Origin: Cystobacter fuscus DSM 2262
GTDB lineage: Bacteria > Myxococcota > Myxococcia > Myxococcales > Myxococcaceae
Direction of reading: 5' to 3'
Assembly (NCBI RefSeq): GCF_000335475.2
Contig: NZ_ANAH02000010.1
Span: forward strand, 248,001 to 312,000
DNA: 64,000 nucleotides
The position numbers and the translations under genes were made by a program. This document shows, one piece after another, positions 54,915 through 64,000 of this stretch; the stretch's first letter is position 1; each line of letters begins with the position of its first letter. The notes beneath the pieces were generated by a model. That model was not told where the DNA came from. It was given only the letters and a program-made list of their open reading frames with translations, and made no database searches.

Positions 54915-57218
54915 TCACTGGGGCCAGTGGTAGCGATTGCCTTTGTTGCCCACGACCCAGATGTCTCCTGGATTGTTCGCCGCGATGTCTCGGAACTGAC
55001 CGGGTGTTACCGAGCCGAGATCGAACGCCTTCGTCCACGCACTGCCGTTGTAATGGTAGACCCTCCCAGTCAGCGTGGAGATGTAGATGGAACGGCTCCC
55101 AAAGGCCACCACCGAGCTGAGGTGGTCACCCGGCGGCGTGGGCAAGAACTTGCTCCAGGCAGAACCATTCCAACCGTACATGGTTCCATTGTTGCCCACG
55201 GCATAGGCCAGCTTGGGATTCACGACCCAGACACCCAGGAGGGTGCCTCCTCCGTTGGGAATGGTCTCTGGACTCCAGTTCCCCGAGGTTTTGTCGAACC
55301 GGTAGATACTGGACGTGTTTGCCCCACCGACGGCGAACAGCGTGTCTTGTGAGAGGCCATGCACGTCCGTCAGCTCCTCGGACACGGACTGGGTGTCGTA
55401 GCTGGTGCCTTGGGGCGTGATCACCCGGAACGCACGTCCTTTGTCCGGGCCATTCGTGTTGAATCCCACGAAGTGGGCTTCGATGTCGTTTCCAAGGGGG
55501 AAGGCGGTGGCACCCTTGATGTGCGTATCCACGGACTTCTTCCCCGGGCTTACACACTGCTCGCTGGTCGGGTCGTACCGCGCCATGAACCCGTCGTTCC
55601 CTCCGAGCAGGGCGTCCCCTGAGCCCGGAGTCGTGGCAACGCTGTACACGCTTGCCCCTGCCGTGCAGGTGCTGAGGTCCTGGAAGCTCGTCTCTGTGGG
55701 TTTGCGCTGGTGGAAATTGTCACCGCCAGCGACCCACACGCCTCCATTTCCATAGAGCGCCACGGAATACCAAGTCTCCGAATCAGGCGAAGGCGATGGG
55801 TAGTTCGTCCAAGCTGGAGTCGTGGGACACACGTCCCCTTCATCCTTCTCGGTGTCGCAATCGTTGTCCGCCAGATCGCACACCTCGGCCGCATTGGGGT
55901 GGGTGAACCGGTTGCCATCATCGCAGTCCCCACTTTGGGTCGCGTATCCGGCACCTGGAGCACTGCACGTCAGGGGACCCGGGGTGTTCTGGCCGTATTG
56001 GTCGAAGTCGTTGTCCACGTAGTATTGAGTGGGAGGCGTCGTGGATTTGCACTGGGTACTTTTTCCACCCGGTGCGCACTCCTTCGCGCCCGTACACTGA
56101 TTGCCCGCGTCGCACGCCACGCCTACGTCGAAGTCCTCGTCCTTCTGGTTGTCGCAGTCGTTGTCCAGCGCGTCGCAGAATTCCGGGGCGCCGGTGTACA
56201 CGTTGTTCTTCGTGTCATCGCAGTCATCCGAGCTGGCGACGTAGTAGCTACTGGGCGCAGTGTCTCCGCAGACTTTCGTTCCCGCGCCCGTTGCGCCATG
56301 GCCGTCCTTGTCCCCATCCGGGTACCAGGTGCTCGTCACGACTTTGCACGCGGACTGAGTGGTTGTGACACATTCGATCGTGCCCCCACAGTTGAGTTCG
56401 CCCGTGCAGGTGGCGCCGGTGTTGAACCCCTCGTCGACCACGTCATCACAGTTGTCGTTCACCCCGTTGCACAGCTCGGTCGCGGTGCTGTAGCGCTCCT
56501 TGCGTTTGTCGTCGCAGTCGCGGTCGTTGTTCACGTAGCCCACCGGCTGGGCGCACTGGCTCAGGCCCTGCTGGGGGTCGCCTTCGCCGTCCCCATCCTG
56601 GTCGCGGTACCACTGGGGAATGACGTCCTGGCAGCTCATGGCTCCCACGGCATCACAGGCCCAGGTCTGGCACGTGCTCCCCGTGCCGCACTGCTGGCCG
56701 ACCTTCTCGAAGCCCTCGTCTGGTTTGCCGTCGCAGTTGTCATCCCGGGTGTTGCACAGCTCCGCCTGCCCGGGGTGCACCGTGGCCTCGCCGTCATTGC
56801 AGTCCGTGCCGCCACTCGCCTTGGAGACGTAGCCATCCTCGTCCGTGTCATCCGCCACGAGCGTCAGCGCCGCGGAGGAGACGCCCCGGCCCACGTCGAC
56901 GGAGTCCGACGCGGTGAACACGGGCTTGTCCGAGCACTGCTGCTCGAACGCCGTCGCGGTGACGGTGAGTATCGAGCCCCAGCCCTCCTCGCGAAACGCC
57001 GCCACCGTCACCTTCTCGCCGCGCTTCTTCCCCGCGAGCTGCTCCTGGAGCTCCATCGAGCGCTCCTCGCCCGCGCCTTGAGCGTCCTTCACGCTCACGC
57101 GGATGCAGCCGGGTTTGAAGTTCGGAAAGGAGATGGTGAGCTTCACCGCTCCCTGATCACGACAGCCAATGCTCAAGCAGGCCACCAGGCCCACGAGGAG
57201 TACGAGACGTGAGGACAT
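54915..57218 (-). CDS. MopE-like lipoprotein with four Cys/Asp metal-binding repeats and a propeller
   Basis: This 767-residue protein has lipobox LSIGC (Cys19). About 120 residues of beta domain are followed by four repeats of the MopE-type metal-binding module: GGTDCNDGEATVHPGQAELC with DDNCDGKPDEGF, then NDRDCDDKRK, SSDDCDDTKN and SGDCDDGNRF, each about 75-90 residues apart. The last 270 residues (from about 490) form a beta-propeller (DVHGLSQDTLFAVGGANTSS, GDIWVVGNKGNRYHWPQ). Myxobacteria have many such outer-surface proteins; calcium or copper binding is inferred from the family. It is the last gene of a minus-strand run. Confidence 0.85.
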   Translation of the reverse strand: MSSRLVLLVGLVACLSIGCRDQGAVKLTISFPNFKPGCIRVSVKDAQGAGEERSMELQEQLAGKKRGEKVTVAAFREEGWGSILTVTATAFEQQCSDKPVFTASDSVDVGRGVSSAALTLVADDTDEDGYVSKASGGTDCNDGEATVHPGQAELCNTRDDNCDGKPDEGFEKVGQQCGTGSTCQTWACDAVGAMSCQDVIPQWYRDQDGDGEGDPQQGLSQCAQPVGYVNNDRDCDDKRKERYSTATELCNGVNDNCDDVVDEGFNTGATCTGELNCGGTIECVTTTQSACKVVTSTWYPDGDKDGHGATGAGTKVCGDTAPSSYYVASSDDCDDTKNNVYTGAPEFCDALDNDCDNQKDEDFDVGVACDAGNQCTGAKECAPGGKSTQCKSTTPPTQYYVDNDFDQYGQNTPGPLTCSAPGAGYATQSGDCDDGNRFTHPNAAEVCDLADNDCDTEKDEGDVCPTTPAWTNYPSPSPDSETWYSVALYGNGGVWVAGGDNFHQRKPTETSFQDLSTCTAGASVYSVATTPGSGDALLGGNDGFMARYDPTSEQCVSPGKKSVDTHIKGATAFPLGNDIEAHFVGFNTNGPDKGRAFRVITPQGTSYDTQSVSEELTDVHGLSQDTLFAVGGANTSSIYRFDKTSGNWSPETIPNGGGTLLGVWVVNPKLAYAVGNNGTMYGWNGSAWSKFLPTPPGDHLSSVVAFGSRSIYISTLTGRVYHYNGSAWTKAFDLGSVTPGQFRDIAANNPGDIWVVGNKGNRYHWPQ

Positions 57219-57319
57219 GATCCGGTATCATGCCCTATTTCCGGACTCATCGAACGGAACGCACCCCTCGTGTAATCGCGGGCTGCCCGTGGCCGCCTGT
57301 CGCGCGAGTCTGGGGACGT

Positions 57320-57877
57320 TCAGGGGGCCCGAGCGCCCAGGGGAATCCGGGCGCGGGGATGGTAGTGGCCACCGAGGCTCTCGAAGAGCACGAGGCCATC
57401 CACCCGCGCCTCGCCCCAGCGCGCGTCCTGGAGGGCTCGCACGCACCCGGCCAGCTCCCGGTCTCCCCGGGGCTGTTTCGCCCGCGCCAGCGTGAGGTGC
57501 GCCACGTACGAGCGGTGCTCGGGCTCGAAGCCCAGGGGCCGCAATCCCTCCGCCACGTCCGCCTGGAGCGCGCCCAGCGCGGCCGTGTTCCCCTCGACTC
57601 CCGCCCACAGCACCCGCGGGTGTGACTGCGCCCCGAAGCTCCCTCCGCCCTGGATGCTCAGCACCAGGGGCTCATGCCGCGGCCCCACCTGCTCGAGCAC
57701 CTGCTTCACCCGGGCGGCCCGCTCGTCGTCCACCTCTCCCAGGAAGTTCAGGGTCAGGTGCAGGTTGGCCGGAGGAACCCAGCGCGCGCGTGGCGCCAGG
57801 CCGCGCAACTGCTCCAGGGCCGCGGTGGCCGCCTCCTCCACGCTGCTGCCCAACGTCACGGCGACGAAGAGTCGCAT
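57320..57877 (-). CDS. thpR: RNA 2',3'-cyclic phosphodiesterase ThpR
   Basis: This 185-residue 2H-family enzyme opens 2',3'-cyclic phosphates on RNA to 2'-phosphate. Both active-site motifs are present: HLTLNFLGEV (about 39-48) and HLTLARAKQP (about 123-132). N-terminus MRLFVAVTLGSSVEEAAT fits. The start at 57877 is preceded by GGAGGAG with 6-nt spacing; an ATG two codons earlier overlaps that site. It is probably cytoplasmic. Neighbours on the same strand are the 5'-nucleotidase and MopE-like genes, but gaps of 68 and 101 bp make a shared transcript uncertain. Confidence 0.92.
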   Translation of the reverse strand: MRLFVAVTLGSSVEEAATAALEQLRGLAPRARWVPPANLHLTLNFLGEVDDERAARVKQVLEQVGPRHEPLVLSIQGGGSFGAQSHPRVLWAGVEGNTAALGALQADVAEGLRPLGFEPEHRSYVAHLTLARAKQPRGDRELAGCVRALQDARWGEARVDGLVLFESLGGHYHPRARIPLGARAP

Positions 57878-57945
57878 GCTCATCTCCTCCGAGGAAGCTC
57901 CCACCGCACTTCATCTGGACAACCCAGGGGGTGGCGCCGCTGGGC

Positions 57946-59673
57946 TCACGGAATCACGGTGATGCGCTTGTCCGTCGGCGGGGTCAGCGGGTTGTGGGCC
58001 TCGAGGTAGGCCGCGAAGGCGTCGAGATCGATGGGGCCCGTGCGCAGATCCTGTCCCTGGGTGAAGACGCTGAACCCATCTCCTCCCGCGGCCAGGTAGT
58101 TCGTCTGCGTGACGCGGTAGGTGGCCGCCGGGTCCAGGGTCACGCCGTTGAGCTGGATGGACGCCGGGTCCACCTTTTTCCCCTGCGGTGCCGACACCGA
58201 CCAGGAGTAGGTGAAGCCGGCCGACACCTGGAGGATGCGCGTGTTGGCGCCCTGGAACTGCTGCTCCAGCATTTGATGGATCTGCGCGCCGGTGAGCGTC
58301 AGCGTGGTCACGCTGTTGGAGAAGGGCTGCACGTTGAAGGTCTGCCCGTAGGTGATCTCCCCGGCGGGGATGTCCGTGCGCACGCCGCCCGGGTTGGTGA
58401 CGGCGATGACCGCGCCCCCCTTGTCCGGCTCGCGCGTCGCCTCGAGAAACGCGTCCGCGATGGCGTTGCCCAGGAGCGACTCGCCCGACTGTCCGGCGGG
58501 GATCGTGGTGCGCGGGGGCATCTTGAGATCGACGGGAGTCCTGCCGATGACGCGATTGGCCAACGGGGCGGAGCGAGTGGCGTAGTCCTTCACCATCGTG
58601 TCCACGGTGGGGTTCGCCTCGTCCCGCGTGACGATGTGGTTGCTCGCTTCCACCGACACCACGTCCTTGGTGCCGGTGTCCAACACCAGGTCCACCTGGG
58701 AGATGGCGCGCCCGAAGCTGGACGCGCTCGTCACGCGCCGGCCGTCGATGACGCAGTTGTAGGCCTCGTGCGTGTGGCCGGAATGGATGAAATCCACCTC
58801 GGGATCCAGCCGCGAGACGATGTCCAGGATGGGGCCGGAGACGCCCTGGCAGCCGTCATACAGGCTCTTGTTGGCGGGATAGCCTCCCTCGTGGATGAGC
58901 ACCACGATGGCCTCGACTCCCTGGGCCTTCAGCCCGGGCACGAGCGCGTTGACCGTGTCGGCCTCGTCCTGGAAGGAGAGCCCGGTGATGGTGGTCGGGT
59001 TGACGATTCCCGGCGTGCCCTCGAGCGTCATGCCGATGAAGGCCACCTTCACGCCCTCGAACTCGCGAATCTCGTAGGCGGGAAGCAGCGTCTCCCGGGT
59101 GGCCGTGTTCGTGAACACGTTGGCCGAGAGGTACTTGAACTTCGCGCCGGGGAAGGTCGTGCCGCTCTGGCACCCATCCACGGGGTGGCAGCCCCCGTTC
59201 TGCATGCGCAGCAGCTCGTCGCGGCCATCGTCGAACTCGTGGTTGCCCACGGAGGTGATGTCCAGGCCGATCTGGTTCAGCACCGCCACGGTGGGCTCGT
59301 CATGGAAGATGCCCGAGATGAGCGGCGAGGCGCCGATGAGGTCTCCCGCCGCCACGACCACGGTGTTGGGGTTCTGGGCCCGGAGCTGCTCGATGTGGGA
59401 GGCGAAGAAGGCCGCGCCGCCCGCGCTCACGGTGGTGGTGCCCCCGTCCGCGCCGACCGTGGCGAGGGTCCCATTGCTGCCCGTGGGCGGCTCCAGGTTG
59501 CCGTGGAAGTCGTTGAAGGCCAGCAGCTGGACGTGGATCTGCTTGGACTCGGGGGGTGTGGAGTCCCCGCCGCAACCGGCGTGCAGCGAGAACAAGGCGC
59601 CCGAGACGAGCGCTCCGAGCAGCAGGACGCGGGGGCGCGCCAGTGAGGAAGGGGAGAGCGGGGGAACGGACAT
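57946..59673 (-). CDS. 5'-nucleotidase/UshA-like metallophosphoesterase lipoprotein
   Basis: This 575-residue secreted enzyme has lipobox LHAGC (Cys34). It should remove phosphate from extracellular nucleotides. N-terminal metallophosphatase: LLAFNDFHGNLEP, VVVAAGDLIGASPLISG, VGNHEFDDG, VLIHEGGY and SGHTHEAYN, which carry the metal ligands. C-terminal 5'-nucleotidase domain (about 370-540): ITYGQTFNVQPFSNSVTTLT, LTGAQIHQMLEQQF and NYLAAGGDGFSVF. It is lipid-anchored at the envelope. It follows proS by 92 bp on the same strand. Confidence 0.92.
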   Translation of the reverse strand: MSVPPLSPSSLARPRVLLLGALVSGALFSLHAGCGGDSTPPESKQIHVQLLAFNDFHGNLEPPTGSNGTLATVGADGGTTTVSAGGAAFFASHIEQLRAQNPNTVVVAAGDLIGASPLISGIFHDEPTVAVLNQIGLDITSVGNHEFDDGRDELLRMQNGGCHPVDGCQSGTTFPGAKFKYLSANVFTNTATRETLLPAYEIREFEGVKVAFIGMTLEGTPGIVNPTTITGLSFQDEADTVNALVPGLKAQGVEAIVVLIHEGGYPANKSLYDGCQGVSGPILDIVSRLDPEVDFIHSGHTHEAYNCVIDGRRVTSASSFGRAISQVDLVLDTGTKDVVSVEASNHIVTRDEANPTVDTMVKDYATRSAPLANRVIGRTPVDLKMPPRTTIPAGQSGESLLGNAIADAFLEATREPDKGGAVIAVTNPGGVRTDIPAGEITYGQTFNVQPFSNSVTTLTLTGAQIHQMLEQQFQGANTRILQVSAGFTYSWSVSAPQGKKVDPASIQLNGVTLDPAATYRVTQTNYLAAGGDGFSVFTQGQDLRTGPIDLDAFAAYLEAHNPLTPPTDKRITVIP

Positions 59674-59765
59674 GGGGGCAGTCCATATCCGAAATCCGGC
59701 CCGCCATCATCCCCGGGCCGGTCACAAGGGGGGGAGGGGCGCGCCGGGGGCGCTCCCCGCCACGC

Positions 59766-61199
59766 TCAGTAGGCCTTGGAGAAGACGATGCGTCCGGGAG
59801 ATGGCTCCCCGGTGACCACGCACTTGCCGGGCTCCTGGGCGAGCGCGAACGGCCGGTTGCGCGTCGTCAGGCCCGTCTCCTCCTTGATGCGCGCCTCGAC
59901 CTTGGGGTCCAGGTTCCAGTGCGCGAGCAGGAAGCCCGCGTCCGCCTTCTCCTTCATCTCCTCGTAGCTGTTGACCTCGAAGGTGTTGGCCTCGCGGAAG
60001 GCCTTGGCCTTGTCGAACAGGCTCTTCTGCATCGCGTCGAGCATCTCCTGGGCCTTGGCCACGGCCTGCTCCAGGGGGATGAACTCCTTCTGGCGCACGT
60101 CGCGGCGCACCATGACGCAGGTGCCCTTGGCCAGGTCCTTGGGGCCGAGCTCCACGCGCACACACGTGCCCGTCAGCTCGTGCTCGTTGTACTTGAAGCC
60201 CGGGGTCTTGTTGTCGTCGTCGTCCACCACCACGCTCAGGCCCGCCTTCTTCAGGTCCGCGGCGAGCGCGTGCGTCTTCTCGAGCACCTGCGTCTTCTCC
60301 GCGTCGCTGGCCTTGCCGGCGATGGGGATGATGACCACGTGCACGGGGGCGAGCTTGGGCGGCACGATGAGGCCCGCGTCATCCGAGTGCGTCATGATGA
60401 GGCCGCCGATGAGGCGCGTGGACACGCCCCAGGACGTCTGCCACACGTGGTGCTGCTTGCCGTCGCGGCCCTGGAACATGGTGTCGAAGGCCTTGGCGAA
60501 GTTCTGCCCCAGGTTGTGGCTGGTGCCCGCCTGCAGCGCCTTCTTGTCCTGCATCATCGCCTCGATGCTGTAGGTGCGCAGCGCGCCGGCGAACCGCTCC
60601 GACTCCGACTTGCGCCCCGTCATCACCGGCATCGCCATGTAGTCCTCGGCGAACGTCCGGTAGACCTCCAGCATCTGCAGGGTCTCCTTCTCCGCGTCGG
60701 CCTCCGTCTCGTGGCAGGTGTGGCCCTCCTGCCAGAGGAACTCGGTGGTGCGCAGGAACAGGCGCGTGCGCATCTCCCAGCGCATCACGTTGGCCCACTG
60801 GTTGATGAGCAGCGGCAGGTCCCGGTAGCTCTGCACCCACTTGGCGAAGGAGCGGTTGATGATGGTCTCGCTCGTGGGCCGGATGACGTAGGGCTCCTCG
60901 AGCTTGGCGCCGCCCGCGTGCGTCACCACGGCGAGCTGCGGGTTGAAGCCCTCGACGTGCTCGGCCTCCTTCTTCAGGTAGCTCTCGGGGATGAGCAGGG
61001 GGAAGTAGGCGTTCTTGTGGCCTAGGTCCTTGAACATCTTGTCCAGGACGCGCTGCATGTTCTCCCAGATGGCGTAGCCATTGGGACGGATGACCATGCA
61101 GCCCTTCACGTCCGAGTAGTCGGCGAGCTTCGCCTTCTGGACCAGGTCCACGTACCACTCGGAAAAGCCCTTCTCGCGCGGCGCCAGCTTCTCGGCCAT
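59766..61199 (-). CDS. proS: Prolyl-tRNA synthetase, type 3 (ProS, archaeal/eukaryotic-like)
   Basis: This class II aminoacyl-tRNA synthetase of 477 residues charges tRNA-Pro. It starts [20 protein letters not shown]. Motif 1 lies around [20 protein letters not shown], motif 2 in [20 protein letters not shown], with [10 protein letters not shown] after it. The anticodon-binding domain has [13 protein letters not shown] and [14 protein letters not shown]. The C-terminal zinc-like domain ends GRIVFSKAY. The long editing insert of bacterial ProS is absent, so it belongs to the short type found in archaea, eukaryotes and some bacteria. The ATG at 61199 gives the family N-terminus. No T-box or other leader was seen. 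Confidence 0.95.
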   Translation of the reverse strand: MAEKLAPREKGFSEWYVDLVQKAKLADYSDVKGCMVIRPNGYAIWENMQRVLDKMFKDLGHKNAYFPLLIPESYLKKEAEHVEGFNPQLAVVTHAGGAKLEEPYVIRPTSETIINRSFAKWVQSYRDLPLLINQWANVMRWEMRTRLFLRTTEFLWQEGHTCHETEADAEKETLQMLEVYRTFAEDYMAMPVMTGRKSESERFAGALRTYSIEAMMQDKKALQAGTSHNLGQNFAKAFDTMFQGRDGKQHHVWQTSWGVSTRLIGGLIMTHSDDAGLIVPPKLAPVHVVIIPIAGKASDAEKTQVLEKTHALAADLKKAGLSVVVDDDDNKTPGFKYNEHELTGTCVRVELGPKDLAKGTCVMVRRDVRQKEFIPLEQAVAKAQEMLDAMQKSLFDKAKAFREANTFEVNSYEEMKEKADAGFLLAHWNLDPKVEARIKEETGLTTRNRPFALAQEPGKCVVTGEPSPGRIVFSKAY

Positions 61200-61291
61200 C
61201 TGCTTGAAATCCTTCGGAAATGAGTGAGGCCCGTTGCCTACGCCGGGCCCTGCCCAAATGCAATGCCTCCCGAAGGCCTCGTGGCCAGGAT

Positions 61292-62650
61292 TCAGCGCTC
61301 CAGCTCGAGGTCGTCGATGAAGGCCTCGTTGTTGCCCGACAGGGGCTGGAAGGCCAGGCCCCACACGCCCGACAGCGTCAGTCCGTCCTCGGGCGCGCCC
61401 GCGGGCTGCCCGTCCGTGCGCCGGGTGAAGGACGTCAGGGGCACGCTCACCCATTTCCAGCCCTTGAAGTCGTCCTGGAAGCGGTACTCGAAGCGCTCCG
61501 CCGCGTCGGCGCTCGGGCCGTTGTCGCGCAGCTCCACCCGGAACGGGTTGCCCGTCTGATAGCCCCTGAACCAGAAGTTCAGGTAGCGCACCCCCGTCCA
61601 GTCCTGGGGCTCGGAGAAGGTGCGCGCGGTGTACGCGTACGCCGTGGCGCTCGTGTTGTAGTCCAGGTACAGCGACTTGCCCTGGTGCCCCTGGTTGGAC
61701 TGCCGGGCGGTGAGGCTCGCGCCCGTGCCCACCGTGCGCACCCACAGGGCGGCCTGCTCGGGGAGGTCGAAGCTCTCCAGCAGCTCGACGGGCGCGGCCG
61801 GGCCGTAGCGGACCTGCTCGACGCCCACGACGAGGGGGCTTCCCGGGTAGGTGAAGCGGCCCATCCAGGACGAGGTGGTGCCCACGTTCCCAGGCCAGAA
61901 GTTCACGAGGACCCGTCCCGGCACCGACGGCAGCTCTCCCTTGTAGCCCGTCTCGGAGTGGATGCGCTGATCGTCGACGTACCAGTGGATGACGTCGCGC
62001 GTCCACTCGATGCCGTAGGTGTGGAAGTCGTCCGCGGCGTCGAAGGGCAGGTTCACCCCCAGGTCATGCCGCTGCCCGTTGGTGATGTAGTTGAGGCGCA
62101 GGGCCTTGGTGTTCTGTCCGAGGATGGCCAGGTCGATGGCGTCCGAGCGCGTCGACTCGGCGGGACCCGTGGTGATGGCGAAGGCGGTCATCGTGCCCGG
62201 GGTGCGCACGGGCTTCATCCGCACCTCGTAGCGCCCATGGCCGTAATAGCGCTGGGTGGCGACCTCGCCCGAGGCGTAGGGCCGTCCGGAGCAGCCTCCC
62301 GTCGAGCAGGTCGCGGTGTCGAGGATCAGATCCAACCGGCCGTCGGTGACGACCGCGTGGTCCGCGCGCCAGCCCGCGTTGAAGTCCCCGCTGTTCGCCC
62401 AGCCGTCCGAGGGGCGCCAGCGCGCGAGGTCCAACGTGTCGAAGGGCTCGTCGAAGGCGGAGTAGTCGTCGCGCCACTCCAGGGAGGGAGGCTCGCCGAA
62501 CTGGATGGGCGGCGGAGGGCCACTGGGATTCTGCCCACCGGGGGTGTTTCCGCCACCTCCCGGGCCGTCTCCATCCGGGGCTCCGTTCGAGCCGCAGGCC
62601 GTCAGGAGCAGAGCGAGGGCCATCCGCTTCCACATCGCGTCGCGAGCCAT
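61292..62650 (-). CDS. GH16 beta-glucanase-like lipoprotein with both catalytic Glu replaced by Ala
   Basis: A protein of 452 residues with lipobox LLTAC (Cys19) and a Gly/Pro linker. Residues 57-290 follow GH16 lichenases: [48 protein letters not shown]. The catalytic segment, normally D-EIDIEFLG, reads D-AIDLAILG here (residues 170-178): nucleophile and acid/base positions are Ala171 and Ala175 while the middle Asp173 remains. The C-terminal 150 residues (about 300-452) form a CBM11-like beta domain ([20 protein letters not shown], ending FIDDLELER). It is probably an inactive glucan-binding protein. SD GAGGAG is 6 nt before the ATG at 62650. Confidence 0.88.
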   Translation of the reverse strand: MARDAMWKRMALALLLTACGSNGAPDGDGPGGGGNTPGGQNPSGPPPPIQFGEPPSLEWRDDYSAFDEPFDTLDLARWRPSDGWANSGDFNAGWRADHAVVTDGRLDLILDTATCSTGGCSGRPYASGEVATQRYYGHGRYEVRMKPVRTPGTMTAFAITTGPAESTRSDAIDLAILGQNTKALRLNYITNGQRHDLGVNLPFDAADDFHTYGIEWTRDVIHWYVDDQRIHSETGYKGELPSVPGRVLVNFWPGNVGTTSSWMGRFTYPGSPLVVGVEQVRYGPAAPVELLESFDLPEQAALWVRTVGTGASLTARQSNQGHQGKSLYLDYNTSATAYAYTARTFSEPQDWTGVRYLNFWFRGYQTGNPFRVELRDNGPSADAAERFEYRFQDDFKGWKWVSVPLTSFTRRTDGQPAGAPEDGLTLSGVWGLAFQPLSGNNEAFIDDLELER

Positions 62651-62724
62651 GGGGTACTCCTCTTCCAGGATGAGTGGGGGAGGCAGTGTAGCCCAGGGCT
62701 CGCGTCTTGCGCGCGAGGGGCAGC

Positions 62725-63996
62725 TCAGTAGGTGTTCGACGTGGCCTCGCGCACCTCGAACGTCATGTCGGCCTTGCGCAGCCGGTCGATGAGGCGGGTG
62801 CCCATGCCCGAGGCGGGGGTGAGGATGCCGCCCGCGGAGGGGATGTCATCGAAGGCGAGGCACAGCGCCGACTCGGCGAGCATCCGCGACGTCGCCGCGT
62901 AGCCGGGATCTCCCTTGGCGGCCACCTTGCCCTCCAGCTTCACCCGTCCTCCCGTCTTGGTCGACTGACCCTCGCCGAGCAGCTTGATGGAGAAGGACCC
63001 CTTCTCGCGCTGCTCCTCCGAGGGGCCGGTGCCGGGGGCGGGCAGCACGCGCTTCTCGAGCTCCTTGCGCACGCGCGACACGCTCGACAGCCCGAGGAAG
63101 GCACCCATTCCCGCGGTGAAGCTCGTGGCGGTGAGCAGTCCCTTCGCGCCGGGCCCGAAGCTGCTCGCCTCGGAGTAGAGGAAGTCCTTGCCCCAGGGGT
63201 AGCCGAGCAGGGCATTGGAGCGGCGCACCACGCGCGTGTTCACCGCGGCCATGAAGAAGGGGGCCGTCCAACTGCCCAGCTCCGCGTCGTAGCGCACGCC
63301 CATCTGGTCGCGCTCCTCGGGGCGGCCGCGCCGCGGCTCGGGGTCGAGCGCGTGGGTATTGCCGAGCACCCGGCGCAGGGACGGGTCCTTCTCCAGTTCG
63401 TCCATCATCTGCAGCATGCTCGCCACGGTGCCGCCGCTCACGCCGCCCTTGAGCTTCGTCGTGTAGTAGCGCACCCGGTCGCAGTGGCCCCCGTGCTGCG
63501 CGCGCATGTACTCCTGGAGCATGAGCACGCCCAGGTCCGAGGGGATGGAGTCGAAGCCGCAGGTGTGCACGATGCGCGCGCCGCTCTCACGGGCCTGGGC
63601 GTCGTGGGCGTCGATCATCCGGCGCATCCACTGCACCTCGCCCGTCAGGTCGCAGTAGTCGGTGCCGCCGCGGGCACAGGCCGCCACCAGCTCGTTGCCG
63701 TAGCGCGCGTAGGGGCCCACGGTGCTGATGATGACGCGGGTGCGGCCCACCAGCGTGTCCAGCGAGGCCGCGTCCTGGGCGTTCGCGAGCACCAGGGGCA
63801 GCTCGGCGCACGCGGCGTTGGCGCTGGCGATCTTCGCGCGCACCTGCTCGAGCTTGGAGCGGTCCCGGCCCGCGAGTGCCCAGCGTGCCCGGTGGGTGTC
63901 CTGGGTACGGGCGAGGTACTCCGCGACGAGGCGGCCGGTGAAGCCGGTGGCTCCCCAGACGATGACATCGAATTCGGGTTTGGCGGACTTGGGCAT
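62725..63996 (-). CDS. Saccharopine-dehydrogenase-like oxidoreductase (trans-acting enoyl reductase type)
   Basis: This 423-residue NAD(P)-binding protein starts EFDVIVWGATGFTGRLVAEY, a Rossmann motif (GATGFTG). RARWALAGRDRSKLEQVRAK and VGPYARYGNELVAACARGGT, YCDLTGEVQW follow, as in Saccharopine dehydrogenase/LYS9-like proteins and in mycobacterial trans-acting enoyl reductases (Rv2449c type). The C-terminal half (YYTTKLKGGVSGGTVASML, SEASSFGPGAKGLL) is usual for that group. It is cytoplasmic or membrane-associated, acting on a lipid or polyketide intermediate (inference). The start is ATG at 63996, 4 bp from the window end, so its leader is not visible. Confidence 0.85.
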   Translation of the reverse strand: MPKSAKPEFDVIVWGATGFTGRLVAEYLARTQDTHRARWALAGRDRSKLEQVRAKIASANAACAELPLVLANAQDAASLDTLVGRTRVIISTVGPYARYGNELVAACARGGTDYCDLTGEVQWMRRMIDAHDAQARESGARIVHTCGFDSIPSDLGVLMLQEYMRAQHGGHCDRVRYYTTKLKGGVSGGTVASMLQMMDELEKDPSLRRVLGNTHALDPEPRRGRPEERDQMGVRYDAELGSWTAPFFMAAVNTRVVRRSNALLGYPWGKDFLYSEASSFGPGAKGLLTATSFTAGMGAFLGLSSVSRVRKELEKRVLPAPGTGPSEEQREKGSFSIKLLGEGQSTKTGGRVKLEGKVAAKGDPGYAATSRMLAESALCLAFDDIPSAGGILTPASGMGTRLIDRLRKADMTFEVREATSNTY

Positions 63997-64000
63997 GGGC

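Noticed and set aside
61200-61291. T-box or other leader in front of proS
   Set aside because: Only 92 bp separate it from the GH16 stop, and no T-box core or terminator/antiterminator pair was found.
61199-62006. An N-terminal extension of ProS up to 62006
   Set aside because: The extra frame is antisense-like Arg/Gly/Pro sequence overlapping the GH16 gene; the ProS family starts at the ATG at 61199.

Overview
The window is high-GC DNA from a myxobacterium, most likely suborder Cystobacterineae (Cystobacter, Archangium, Stigmatella or Myxococcus relatives). Pointers are an MglA-type gliding GTPase, tandem PilT-like ATPases, a CheW-CheY-CheA-CheC system with a short MCP, a kinase of the Pkn type, a MopE-type Cys/Asp-repeat lipoprotein, many lipoproteins and a pullulanase ending in a MYXO-CTERM-like anchor. 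No rRNA, tRNA, CRISPR array, insertion sequence or phage gene was seen. The genus is an inference.

Layout. 1-2257: the start of an ECF sigma factor and a FAD oxidoreductase (minus), then a small unknown gene. 2258-4372: the most unusual stretch. An epoxide hydrolase gene is flanked by two related, same-orientation intergenic elements. Each has an 11-bp palindrome, a 16-bp conserved core, a G-rich repeat array, a GGGG-loop hairpin and a strong Rho-independent terminator, all readable on the minus strand. They look like two copies of an undescribed structured RNA. 4373-11801: CotH-like lipoprotein, DinG helicase, two PilT-like ATPases, acetyltransferase. 12091-20852: signalling, with an MglA-like GTPase coupled to a PocR-type histidine kinase, ThiL, then an MCP-CheW-CheY-CheA-CheC operon resembling the Dif system.

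21005-34205: a complete alpha-glucan locus. It holds a lipoprotein amylase, a MalK/E/F/G importer, a glucan-binding secreted protein, a second lipoprotein amylase and a surface-anchored pullulanase. Starch would be cut at the surface and the oligosaccharides imported. MalF carries an extra 380-residue membrane and extracytoplasmic extension. 34340-39918: LarB and LarC (nickel-pincer cofactor), a dipeptide epimerase, a flavin monooxygenase and a DMT exporter. 40046-45623: an H1-like basic protein, GrpE, an atypical DnaK, a Ser/Thr kinase and a PRC/DUF2171-like protein. 45874-50687: a branched-chain amino acid ABC operon (livJHMGF order) behind a good sigma-70-type promoter. 50710-57218: envelope proteins and lipoproteins, one with a low-GC patch. 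57320-63996 (minus): ThpR, 5'-nucleotidase, ProS, a GH16 protein with both catalytic glutamates replaced by alanine, and a saccharopine-dehydrogenase-like oxidoreductase.

Starts were chosen from Shine-Dalgarno sequences, overlaps and signal peptides; many begin with GTG. Family assignments come from recognisable motifs, without database searches.
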